64,000 nt of DNA, taken from NCBI GenBank assembly GCA_022579005.1, contig MU401555.1:1-64000 (forward strand). The letters are read 5' to 3'. The stretch comes from Poronia punctata. Lineage: Eukaryota > Ascomycota > Sordariomycetes > Xylariales > Xylariaceae. Positions within the stretch are counted from its first letter, which is position 1, and every line of letters begins with the position of its first letter. The position numbers and the translations under genes are program-made. Under the pieces are notes generated by a model, which saw nothing but the letters and a program-made list of their open reading frames with translations, searched no databases and was not told where the DNA came from. This document shows, one piece after another, positions 21,883-33,929 of this stretch.

Positions 21883-21887
21883 AGGTT
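21883..21887. repeat. Left target-site duplication AGGTT
   Basis: AGGTT immediately precedes the left LTR. The identical pentamer immediately follows the right LTR at 30573-30577, as expected for a 5-bp target duplication made by an LTR-element integrase. Confidence 0.85.
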
Positions 21888-22115
21888 TGTTACGGAGAGG
21901 TACCTACTTAATAGGATACCCTTGTAGTTAAAGTCACGTGCCTTAGTTAGTACAGCTTTATAAAAGCATATGCTATAAAGCAGGATCTCTAATCTTATTA
22001 TAATTATATAGATTTTTCCTTTTTAATATATAGTTTATTATAATATAACTAATATAGCTTATATTAAGTTAAATATACTAATTTACTTTTTATTAAAGCT
22101 TTTATATTTATAAAA
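21888..22115. repeat. Left LTR (228 bp)
   Basis: It begins TGTTACGGAGAGGTACC and ends TTATAAAA, and corresponds base for base to 30345-30572. Its outer (left) half keeps many C/G bases that are T/A in the right copy. Its inner half is the more mutated of the two. The start is the usual TG, but the end is not the usual CA; the right copy ends GCAAGA. Confidence 0.92.
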
Positions 22116-25100
22116 GTTATAAGCTTAGTTTATAAAAATTAGTGCTTTATTTATTATAATATAATTAATTAAAAGTTTTTATACTTTTAAATTATAATAT
22201 TTTATAACTTTTTATTAAATTATTTTTAAAAAAAAGCTTGTATAGCTTTATTTTTTATTTTTATTATATTAACTAGTATTAAAATTATTTTAAAAAATAT
22301 TTACTTACGCTTTTTAATTAAATAAGTAGCGTAGTTTTAAGCTTTAACGCTTTATACTTAAGCTTAAAAAGTTTAAAAGTATGTTAATTTAAATAAAAAA
22401 ACTTTAACTAAGCTTTTTAAAAATAATATTATAATTTTAATACTAAAAGCTACTTATTAAAAGCTTATTACTAAAAAAAAAAAACTAAATTTAAGCGTTT
22501 TAAATCTAGTTATTACTTAAAAAAAAATTTAAAAATAATATATTAAAAATATAAAGTTAGCAAGCTTTTAATAAGCTATAAATTTAAAAATTGCAAATAA
22601 ATATATAGCTATTTAAACTTAAATTAATTAATTTATTAATACTTTAATACTTACTATAATAAAAAAAAAGTTATTAGTTAAAAACTTTAAAAAAGCTAAA
22701 AATATTTAAGTACTTATTAAAGCTATTAAAATATTTTTTGCTTTTTTAAATTTTACTATTAAATCTAGTACGTAAATAAAATATTAAAAAATGTTTTAAA
22801 TAGCTACTTATAAAAGTATTAAATTTAAAAAGTAGTATAAAAAATAGTACACTAACTAAATTATAGCTTAATATTTTAAACTGCTTAAAGTAAAAAAAGT
22901 GCTAGTAACTAAAAACTTTTTTAAAGCAGTAAAAGCTTATATAGCTTTTAATTAAGCTTATTAGCAGCTTATAAATATTATAAAAAATAAATAATTAAAT
23001 AATAATATAATTATATTAAAAAAAATTAATAAGATTTTTAGCGCTTTAATATATAAAAAAGCTTTATATAGCAAAATTAAAGCTAATAAACTTTATATAA
23101 CTTTAAGTAATAAAATTTTTTTTTTAAAAAAAGCTTAAAAGTTTACTAAAAAAGTAAAAAAAAAAAAGTTAATACTTTTACTTTTTTAACTTAAAAGCTT
23201 ATTACTTTTAGCTTTTATATAAATATAATTAATTATAGTATATAATTACTAAAAGCTTTACTTGCTAAAAACTTAAGCTTAACTTTAATAAGTTAAAAAA
23301 AATTAAAAAGCGCTATAAACTTATAAAATAGTTAAAATTTTATAAAAAAATTAAAAAAAAAAGATTTAAAGTAAATAAAAGTTACTTTTTTAGTAAAAAG
23401 TTAAAAAAATTATTAAGTAAATAGCTAAATTTAAATTTTGCTTACTTAGTAATTAATTATAGCCTATTTAAAAAAAATATAAAAAGCTTTAAAGCTTTTA
23501 TTACTTTTAAAAATAATTTTTACTTTTTATTTAAAAGCATAGTTTTAAATAATTATAAAGCTTTATACTTTATTAATAATAAAAATTTATTTAAAAAAAA
23601 CTTTATTATTAAAGCTAAGCTAGAAAACTTTATTACTATAAATACTTTTAACTTTTTAATTATATACTATAGTAAATAAGTTATTTATTAAATTTTTAAT
23701 AGTAAAAAAAAAAAACACCTTTTTTTAGTGCTTAAAAACGTAGTAGTAGTAAAAAGATTTTATATAAATATAGTATTAAAAGCAAAGCTTAAAAAAAAAG
23801 CATATAGTATTGCAAACTAAATTGCATTTTTTAATATAAAAGCTTAAACGTTAACGTTATTTTAAAATAGTTAACTAAATAATATAACTTAATATTTTTT
23901 AAATATAAGCTTATTTTTTATTATTTTTTAAAAAGTATAATAATTGCTTTAGTAATTTAAAAGCTTAAAATTATAAGCAGTATAGCAAAATTAATTATAG
24001 CTATATACTTAAAGCGCTTTTAAAAGCTTTTAGTTAACTTATAAAAACTTTTAAAAGCATTTAAAAATATATAGTATAAAAAAGCTAAATATTTAAAACC
24101 TAAGCTTTTTAAAGCTTTTATTTAAAATATAAAAAATATTAAAATTAATAAAATTAAAAAGATTAATTATAAAGATTATACTTAAACGCACGCTTTAAAG
24201 GTTATATTTAAAAAACCTTTAAAATAGTAAGCTATATACTTATTTTAAAAAATATACTAAAATTTATTTAACTATTTAAGTAAATATAATAAATTTTTAT
24301 AAACTTTATTATTTAAAAATAAGTATAGTAAAATAATATATATTAATACTTTTATTGCTAAAACTTAATTATAAGTAGCTTAAAACCTAATAAACTTTAA
24401 AAAATAAGTAAAATAGTAATATAAGCTTTTAATATATTAAATATACAATAATAATAAAAAAGCAATAATTTTAAGCTATAAGTTAACTAACTTTTAAAAG
24501 TAAGCAAACTAAAAAAGTATAAAGTTAAAGCTTTTATTAAGTTATATTAAAAAGTTTATAAAAAGCAAAAAGCGTACTAAATAAAAAATTATTAACTAAG
24601 TTTTAAAAATGCTTAAAAAAGTTAAACTTTTAAAAAAGCTATAGCTAAAAGTAGTTTATATAGCTAAATAGCTATATAATTAAAGCTTTTTAAAAATAAA
24701 TAATATATATTTATTAATAAAAGTTTTTTATTTTTAGTTTTAATAATATTTTTGTTAATATTTACTAAAGCTTATTATAAGCAAGCTAGTAAATTTAAAG
24801 CTAAATTAATTAAGTATAAAAGCATATAAATATAAAGCTTACTTAGTATAATAAAATAAACTTATAAATTGCTAAAAGTAAAACTATAAAGTAAAATAGT
24901 AAGTATATATTAAATATTTAGTTAAATATAAAGCATTAAATTTATATAAAATTTAAGTTTTAAAGCTTTAAAAAGTTATTATAATAAAAAATATAAAATT
25001 TAATAAAAAACTTTTTTATATAAAAAAAAACTAACTAAAACTAATAAAAAAAATAAAAGCAATAGTTATTAAAATTATAATATTAAAGCTATTGCTTTAA

Positions 25101-28100
25101 ATAAAAATAAAAAATATATAAAAGCTTAACTTACTAAAAAAAATAAATAAAACTATTACTAATACTTTTAAAAAAATTAAAAGTGCACTTATATTAAAAA
25201 ACCTTTTAATTAAAAGCTAACTAAAAAAACATAAATTAAAAATAAGTATATTTTAAAAGCTTAAAAAAAATAGTAATAATGCTTTTAAAAGTTAAATATA
25301 TAAACTTATAACTTTTTAATAAACTTTTAAATTAAAATAGTAACTAAGTAAAATAAAAAAAATATTTATTAACTTACTTATAATTTTAAAAAGTAGTAAA
25401 GTAGCTAAAATAAGCAAAAAAATTTTTAGTTAACCTTATAAAGTATATTTAATAAATAAAAAAATAAAAAACCTTTTAAAAAACCTTAATATATAAATAA
25501 AGTAACTAGTAATAAATAAAATAATAAAAGCTTAATAAGCTTAAAAAGCTTTATTGCTTACTAAAAAAAGCTAAAAAATTAAAAAAATATTTAATAATAA
25601 AAAAAATTTTAAAGTATTTGCTTTTATTTAAACTTTTTATTAAAAGCGTAATATATGCTTTTAAAAAAAAAGCTTACTAGTAAAACTTTTTAAAAACATT
25701 TTTATTTAATTAGCAAAAAGTTATATATTAAAAAAACTAAAAGCATAAAATACTATATTTTATAATAGTAGCTATAATATATTAAAAATATACTAAGCAT
25801 ATAAACATAGCTTTAAAATAGCTTAAAATATATTAAAATAAGCTTTTTAAGCTACTACTAAAGCATTAGTATAAATTAGCTAAATACTTTTTAAAAAATA
25901 AGTTTAAAAAAAATGCTATTAAAAAAATTAAAAATATATAAAAAATAAGAACTTTTAAAAAAATAGTAAAAGCTAAAGCAAAATATAAGCTGCTTTTTTA
26001 AAAATAAATATTTATATATAAGTTTAATAATAAAAAGTATTTAAAAGTATATAAATTTTACTTAGTTATTAAAAAAGATTTATAAAATAATATAATATTT
26101 TAAAGCACTTATATTGCTACTTTAATAGCTTATATACTTTAAGTTATAATAGCTTTAGTAGCTTATTTTAATATAAAAGCTAAGCAATTTAATATAGTTA
26201 GCGCTTTTTTTAATATAAGTAAAAAAAAATAAAAGCTTATAATTTATAAATTATTAAATAGCTTTAAAAATAGCAATATAGTAGCTAAAATTGCTTAAGC
26301 TTTTTATAAGCCTTAAAACTTATTACTTTTATAATATAAAAAGTTTATATATACTTTAAAAAAATTAAAATAATTTTATTTTTTAAAAAACTATGCTTTT
26401 TTTATACTAAAAATTATAATATATACTTTATTTTTTATATAAATAACTTTATTGTTTTATATTATAAAAAATAAAAAATATAAGCTTAAAAAATTATTAA
26501 CTAGCTTAAAAAAGCTTATAAACTTAAAAATTAAAAAAATATAAATTAGTTTTTAAAAATTAAAGTAATAAAAAATTAAAAAAAACGTTTATTAGCTTTA
26601 AATTATAAGCAATATATTAAAAAAGTAGTTAAAAAGTATAATCTAATTAATAATAGCTAAATACTTATAATTTTAATACTTTTTAAAAAGCTTAAAAAGT
26701 TTATAAAAAAAGCTTTAAAAAAATATATTAAAACTTTTTATAAGCTTATAAAGTTTATATTTTATATTACTATTATAATTAAACTAAATATAGTATATAT
26801 TATATTTTAGCTTTTAAAATACTTTATTAATTTAAGCTTTAAATATATAGCTATAGTAAAATAAATTATTTAATACTTATATTATATTAAAAAACTTAAA
26901 ATAGTATATAAAACTAGTAATATAAAAGGTTAAGCTTTTTTAATTATAAAAAATGCTTTTTTTGCTAATAATAAAAAATTTAAAATTTTTTTTATAAATA
27001 TATTATAAGCTTATTTAAAAGTATAATAGCTTAAAAAGCTACTTAATAAAGCATAGTGTTAACTTTTATAATAAAAGTAAAAATAAACGTGCTTAGCTTT
27101 ACTATTAAAAAAATAATAGCGCTTAAAAGGCTTTTAAATAATATAAAGCTTAATTTAAAAAAAAAAAAAAATTTACTATAATAATTAATAAGTAATAAAA
27201 CTTATAATTAAAAAGTATAACTAAATAAATACTAAGCTTTGCTATATAAATATATAAAATATATAGTTAAAATAAAAGTAGTAAAAAAGGTTATTTTAAG
27301 TTTATTACTTATTTATTAATTAAATGCTAGCAAATAAGTTAATAAAAAACTTATTAAAAGCTAAATTTAAGTACTTTAAAGCTTTTATAAATTTTTAAAA
27401 TACTAACTACTTAAAATAGTTAAAAAAAAAAAAAGCTTAAGTTAATAAATATTTAAAGCTATTAAATTATAATAACTATATTATTAAAAAAAACTTTATT
27501 TACTTATTACTTTTATTATTAACTAAATAAAAATATAAGCTTAAACTTATTATTTAAAAAATATAAACTAAAAAATAATATAAAAAAGCTTTAAGCATTT
27601 TTTTTTTAAATAAACTATAAAAAAAAATAAATAAAAAAGCAAGCAAGCTTAAAAAAAATAGTTTAACTTTATAAAATAATAATAAAAGCTATAGCTAAAG
27701 TAAAAAGTAAAATAAGCATAAAAGCAATAATAATAAAAGCTAAAGCTAAAATAATAACTTAAAAAATTAAAATAAGTAAAGTTTAAGCTTTTTAAGCACT
27801 AGTAACTAAACTTGTAATTAAATTACTTAAACTTAAAAAATTAAGCACTTTTTTATAAAAAGTTTAAGTAATATAAAAAAAAGCAATTTTTTATTATAAT
27901 AAATATAATTATTAATAATAATTATGTTTAAAGTATAAGCTATAATAAATTTAGCTTTTAAAAAGTATATAATAACTTTTAAAGCAAAGCAAAACTTTTT
28001 AATAAGCTATAAAATAATACTATTAGCTTTATAAAATTATTAAAAGTATAAAAAAAAAAGCTTTACTTTTAGATTTTTTTACTTTTTAATTATATTTATA

Positions 28101-30344
28101 TATTATATAGTAAAAAAAATAATATAAAGCTTTTTATTAAATATAGTTAGCAAGCTTAAAAAATATAAGTTAAAAGCTTTAAAATAACTTATAAAAAAAA
28201 ATAAAAATGCTTTTTAATATACTTAAAATATTAAGTTAAACTTTTTTAAATATTTTAATATTAAAAATGTTTATTTAAATTAATTATAAAAATATAATTA
28301 TAAGCTTAGTAAAAAATATTATATAAATTAGTTTTAATACGTTTTTTATTATTAAGTAAACTAAAAAAGTTATTAATTATTTTATTTTAAATTTTATTAT
28401 AAAGTAAACTTTAAAATATAAAATTAAGTTTAGCTTTAAAAATATTAAACTTAAATATTTTTACTAGCTTTAAGCTAGTAGTAAAAAGTATTAATATAAG
28501 CAAAAAAATATTAGCAGCTTTTTTAAAAGTATAATAAAAGCTATTAATAAAAATAATAAAAATATTACCTTTACTACTAAAGCTTATAAAAAAAGTATTA
28601 GCTTTATAATTATTAAATTTTTTATTTTTTTAAAAGCTTAAGCTTTTTTTATTATAAAATAAATTATTTAAAGTTAAAGTATTAAAAGTATTAGTTTTAT
28701 TAAAAAAAGCTTTAAAATTAAAAATAATATAATTAATATATGCTAAAATATTGTTTTTATTAAAAGTAAATAACTTTAAAAGTAAGAATTTAAGTAATAT
28801 AAAAGTAGTAAAACTATTAAAAAAAGCTTAAGTAATAATATTAAGTAATAAAATATATTTCAAAAAAGCTTTAATAAAAGTAAAAAAAGCAAATATAAAA
28901 ACTTGCTTTATTTTAGTAAGCTTTTTAAGCTTACTAGCATTAATAGTATTAGCTAAAAAAAAAACTTTTTTTATACTAAAAAGTATACTTTTAAAAATAA
29001 AGCGCTTTTAAAAAATTAAAAATAAAAAAACTAAAGCTTTTTTTTTAATATTTTTAACTTTTTTAGCTTTAGTTTTTTTAGCTAACTTTACTATTTTTAT
29101 TTTTATATTAGCTATAGTAACTATTTTAGCTTTTTTTATTGCTTTATTTATTTTTTATTTAGCTTTAAGTTAAGCTTATTTATTTAAAACTTTTTTTTAA
29201 GCTTTATTAGCTTTTTTTTTTACATTTTTAGCTTTTTTAGCTTTTTTTTAAGCGTTTAAAAAAATATTTAATTTAGCTAAATAAATATTATAAAATTTAT
29301 TTAAAGCTATTAAGTAAGCTTTAAATATAAATACTTTAGTTATAACTAAATTTTTTTTAATTAAAAGATTTATTTTTTTTTATAGCTATAAAAGTAATAA
29401 AATTATTATATAAGTTAATAAATAAAATTTTAGCAAAAAATAATATAAAATTATTATTATATTAGCTATTAAAGTTAAAAAAAACTTAAATAAAAATAAA
29501 ATTATTTTTATATATTAAGTAAGCTTATAAAAGCTTTAAAAATAAAAAAATAGTATATATACTATTACTTTATAATTATAGTAAAATTATTTATATTAAA
29601 ATTTTTAAAAAGTTATTTAATATAAGCTTATTAACATTTTTTAATAAAAAAATAAAGCAGCTTATTAAATATTAAGTTAAATAATAAAAAAATATTTAAA
29701 AAGCTTAAGTTTATTTTAAACTAAATAGTTTTAATATTAATTTTAAACTATACTAAAGTAATTAATATAAGTTTAAAATATATAAAAGCATATTTAATAT
29801 ATTAAAAATCTATATATAGCTAAAAAAATATAGTAATAAAACTAAAAAATAAATAGTTAGCTAATTATATTAAAATATAAAAAGCGCTAAAAAAAAACTT
29901 AAAAAATATATTAAAAGTTTAAAAAAGCTTTTTTATTATTATTTTAATAGCTATACTAATATTATTAGCTATAAAAAAATTAATAAAAGCAGTAAAAAGC
30001 TAAAATAACTTTATTTAAAATAGTTAAAGTAGTATTAAAAGCTTAAAAAAAAAAAAAGTAAAAAGTATAATTATAGCTATACTAAAAAATAAAAATATAA
30101 AATATATAAAAAATTTAATTAAAAAACTTAAAAGTTAGTATTTAATAAAAAAAAAGCTAATAATAGTTATAAGTATTTTTAAATATAAGTATTTAAAGTA
30201 TTAAAACTTTTATATATTATATAAAAAATATTTTAAATAAAAACTTAATATAAAAAGTTTAAATATAAACTTTATAGCTACTACTTATATTTTATTTATA
30301 TAAAATAACTTTATTACTTTAGCTAATAAAAAAGCTAAAAAGTA
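22116..30344. repeat. RIP-saturated retroelement interior
   Basis: This is the internal region of the LTR element. It is almost entirely A/T, and surviving C/G occur chiefly as AGC/GCT, GCA/TGC and AGT/ACT. There is no readable protein, and neither a primer-binding site nor a polypurine tract can be assigned with confidence. The 15 bases before the right LTR are purine-rich. A locally T-rich plus strand at about 29030-29240 contrasts with the A-rich strand elsewhere. Confidence 0.85.
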
Positions 30345-30572
30345 TATTATAAAAAAGTACCTACTTAATAAAATACTTTTATAGTTAAGGTTATATACTT
30401 TAGTTAGTATAGCTTTATAAAAGCGTATGCTATAAAGCAAGATTTTTAATTTTATTATAGTTATATAGATTTTTTTTTTTTAATATATAGTTTATTATAA
30501 TATAACTAATATAGCTTGTACTAAGTTAAGCGCACTAATTTACCTTTTACTAAAGCTCTTATATCCGCAAGA
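30345..30572. repeat. Right LTR (228 bp)
   Basis: It begins TATTATAAAAAAGTACC, the C to T and G to A mutated form of the left LTR start, and ends ATATCCGCAAGA. Here the outer (right) end keeps C/G bases and the inner half is the more mutated, the mirror image of the left copy. Confidence 0.92.
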
Positions 30573-30577
30573 AGGTT
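30573..30577. repeat. Right target-site duplication AGGTT
   Basis: This pentamer follows the right LTR directly and matches 21883-21887. Confidence 0.85.
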
Positions 30578-31725
30578 TTTAACAGATTCCGGGTTCTGGT
30601 TTACGTGTCTATTGTGTTTTCCTACCTACTACGAGTTTAGTACGTAGGTATTGCGGCGCGGGCCCGGGATGGCGGGGAGCATTGGAAACAATACAAACAA
30701 TCAGGCACGTAAACAATTTGGACGTCATATCGATTTATCGGGTAGAAAAAATACCTTGGCAGATCTATATCATAATATCTTTTAGCTGTCGTGCCTCGTT
30801 GCTTTCAGCTCGATTTAGATTACATAGTCGTTCCATCGACGTCAGGTTCCAATGTGGGTAGGGGAAAGTGCTTCGGCCATTGGTCTAGGTGGACGAATTA
30901 TTCGCGTCGCGGGGCAGACACAGAGCGCGGGGTGGAAATGGTATAGCTTGATAGGTACGGACCGGACAACAACCGGCAAGTCACAGCAGAGTAGGACGTC
31001 ATTGCTTTTTCCAACCTGACGAATCGACATGTGGCAATTGAAACATGACATGTTCCTGGAGCAAGCAAGGTTGCGTATGTGACATCGTCCCGGGTAGGGA
31101 ATATTGGATAGGGGATTGCATCATTATCCAATACAAAGCATGCATCTACATCGAAGCATCGAAGAATGACAAGCTGTCGTATGAAGTGAGAGTGATTATC
31201 GTTCGTCCCAATGGGCTCGAATATCATGATAGGTCATTTGTATTGCCTATCAAACAATACATTACATAGATGCCCCTTCTTCAAACCGGCAACCGGCAAC
31301 CGGCACATCCCGCATCATCTCGTCGTTCATAGCCCATATCGTTCGATGCTTGTATCTCATCGCCAATGAGACATCCAAAGAGTGGAAGACTCAAAGAGGC
31401 AAACATGAACACCACTTGGTGCTTCGGACTTTATGAATGTGTACAGACATAGTTCTGGACATTCCTCGTGTCGCGAAGCTAGCACGTGTACAATAGCCCA
31501 CGTCCTCCCTCTGGGCATGCGCATACCTTCGCACTCCCTCCCATACCGATGCGATGCAAAAACATAAGACGCCTAAACGCCGCCGCCAAATAATACACCG
31601 TACATGCCCCTCTTGTACACAAATGCAAGCAAGTCTCCAGGAACACATTGGGTATCATGTGGATATCTTGATATCTTCTTCGCCAAGAAGCCTCCCCTTT
31701 TTCCTTTTGCTTTTGTCTTCTCTCA
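30578..31725. other. Intergenic, retroelement to GT90 gene
   Basis: Normal composition resumes immediately after the target duplication. A TACGAGT motif lies near 30630. Short frames at 30842-31227 and 31391-31648 have no supporting signal. The region next to 31726 is the 3' side of the glycosyltransferase gene. Confidence 0.5.
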
Positions 31726-33929
31726 TCATCTTAGGTCACCAACCCAACCCAACTTTTCCCTGTTATCGTCACAGAGACGAGCGTATTCAAGCAAAAGCCG
31801 GAGGACATAGATCTGCATGTCCTCTTTCCTGAGCACTTTTTCAGCCCACTCCTTTCCATCCATCGCAATCTTCTTGGCTTCTTCATCGTGACCGGGAGTA
31901 ATATCGCCGTATCCCAAAAAGTACTCCATGATGCCGTAATAATCACCAAAGCGATTATCCATAGGAGCGAAATGCTTCCAAGCCACAAGACGGCTATCGT
32001 GCCATTCATGCCACAAAGTGCTCTTGATTGGCAGCCCCGTGCTCCGGAGAAAGCCCAGATACCGTCCGGAAAAGGAGTTGCCGTCAATGTCGGGCAGGTA
32101 TTTGTACGTAAACTGTTCGCTTAGCGGCTGGCCCAGCAGTAGTTCAAAATGCGGATCGGTATAAGGACAAGTGCCGTCCTCTCCCTGTGGAGTGTAATCA
32201 GGATCACACATGAGATCTGTAAACCCAACGTCGGCCCATTCGAATACCCATTCGCCTAGTCGCTTCTCTTTGCTCGCCGTGACGCCGTAGCTTTCTGCCG
32301 GCAATTCAAAATTGAGAGGACGCTCGATTTCTAATTCGGCCATCGCAATCTGTGTCCCGTTGTTCATGGCGACAAAACGATGACGTTGAAAACCTTGCCA
32401 TGTCGACTCCTGATTTCTTCCTCCTGTAGCCACTCCACGCCAGATGAGTGGGCCATACTTGTCTTCCCACGCGGGGCCATGATCATCACCACCTGTAAAC
32501 CTCTCCTCCTCGTTCCAGTACATGGGCGCAGGTAGTAAGATTTCGTTGTTGGTTGCGAGCTTGCTTCCACCAAAGAGAGGGAACAGGACTCGACTCGAAC
32601 TAGTAGATAGCGGGTGGATAAAAATGCCCTCGAGACCTTGTAGATCAGGCTGATGGCAGAATTCGGTCGAAAGCGAGAAATTTGACACGTATCCTTCGTA
32701 TTGGTGGGGTAAGGCGTACTCGGGCGAGAAAACAGGCTCGTTGTAAGTATCGACGATACGTGTCCGACGAGCAAGACTGTCGGGGGGACAACCTCGGCGT
32801 GCAATCAACCAGAACGGTTCTGTCGAATTAAAGTTAGCCTATCTCAACCACATCATGTCAACGGACGCGCCATCTTACTTGTCCCCTCCCAGTGCTTGTC
32901 CCTCGTGGGTGGGTATTTGTCGCTTTTCTCCGGGTCGGGCAGCTTCTGAAACTTGGAGACCACCTCTGACACAGGTGCCATCTTCCGCGTCCTCTCTGCC
33001 TTTTTCATGTACGTATTTAGTTCTTCCCACGGCACCACCAATCTTGGCTCGTCCATCGCATTGAGGGCAATATCCATGTCAGGTAGTAAATGTTCAATGG
33101 TCTTGAACATCTTTAACCATATTTGCGTCCAGAACCAATCGCTTTGAGCGCTAGCGTTTTGGTTGCGAATGTTGATAGTCATTTCGAAATCCCAAGCTTC
33201 CTTGCGTATGACCTTGGGGTCGAGGCCCCAAAAGGGGTTTAGGTCATGGTATATACGGTCGAAGAAATCCTCGACTATTATAGCATCGTTCTCCTGGGCG
33301 AAATAAAACCATGTATCGAACCCGGGGGGCGGATGTCGACCGCGGCGATTACGATAGGCTTCGGCGGCTTCGGCTAAAGTTGTTGACTCTTTTGCTAGGA
33401 GGCTTTCAAATTCCTTTTCTGCTTTTCGGATTAACTTATCGATTGGGTGGTCACCAGTCGCAATGGGAGTCGGCTTCTTTGTTGGTGTCGCCCGTGTCGA
33501 GTCATCTTTTTCATCTTCGTCAATAACCTCCACCACTTGTGCAGGTTGCGTATCGCCTTTATTGTCACCGCTCTTCACCTTATCCGACTCGGCCAATTCC
33601 AATCCCCCATTCGTATCAGCAAGCCCATCAAATGGTTTCTCTGACCCTTTCGCTGTCTCTTGCAATTTCTCTTCTCGTAAATCCGGCTCTACAATCGGCT
33701 GTTCTGACGACGGTGGTGGCGGTGTCGGTGGGTGTCGTATCAGGGACTCGTCGTCTAATGGATCTAGGATGGGTTCGACATGGGCGGGCGCGACAGGTGT
33801 TTTCGGAACAGGAGTTCGATTGAGGTCACTCGATAGGTAATAAATGAAACACAGAATGATTAAAGCTGGAAAAATATAACGTATCAAATGAGACGGTCGC
33901 CTCGGTGGGAAAGCGGGCGACCGCATCAT
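31726..33929 (-). CDS. GT90 / CAP10-like glycosyltransferase, type II membrane protein
   Basis: The product is a predicted 714-residue Golgi-type glycosyltransferase of family GT90, related to cryptococcal Cap10/Cap59-class capsule enzymes and animal POGLUT. Two exons, 33929-32879 and 32819-31726, join in frame across a 59-base intron (GTAAGA...CAG), giving HWEGT-KPFWLIARRGCPP. The N-terminus has a basic patch and a single membrane helix (about residues 16-34). A Pro/Glu/Asp-rich stem to about residue 160 follows, then the catalytic region. GT90 hallmarks are GRHPPPGFDTWF near the start and PLIWRGVATGGRNQ...WQGFQRHRFV, with FADVGF-like ADVGFTDLMCDP and an SFSGRYLGFLRSTGLPIKSTLWHEWHDSRL-type region later. 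The likely role is xylosyl or related transfer to glycans or glycolipids; donor and acceptor are unknown. It is on the same strand as the MTF1-like gene, 1.86 kb away. Confidence 0.92.

Larger units (their letters stand above)
21888..30572. mobile_element. Complete but RIP-destroyed LTR retrotransposon
   Basis: An 8685-bp element is bounded by two 228-bp direct repeats and flanked by the 5-bp duplication AGGTT. The LTRs align without gaps. They differ at 40 positions by my count, and every difference is a transition (C/T or G/A), which is the RIP signature. The 8229-bp interior is almost pure A/T, with no open frame of 60 codons on either strand, so gag, pol and the superfamily (Gypsy or Copia) cannot be told. 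The strand is unassigned because no coding direction survives. Its length is typical of autonomous LTR elements. The element is certainly dead. Confidence 0.93.
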
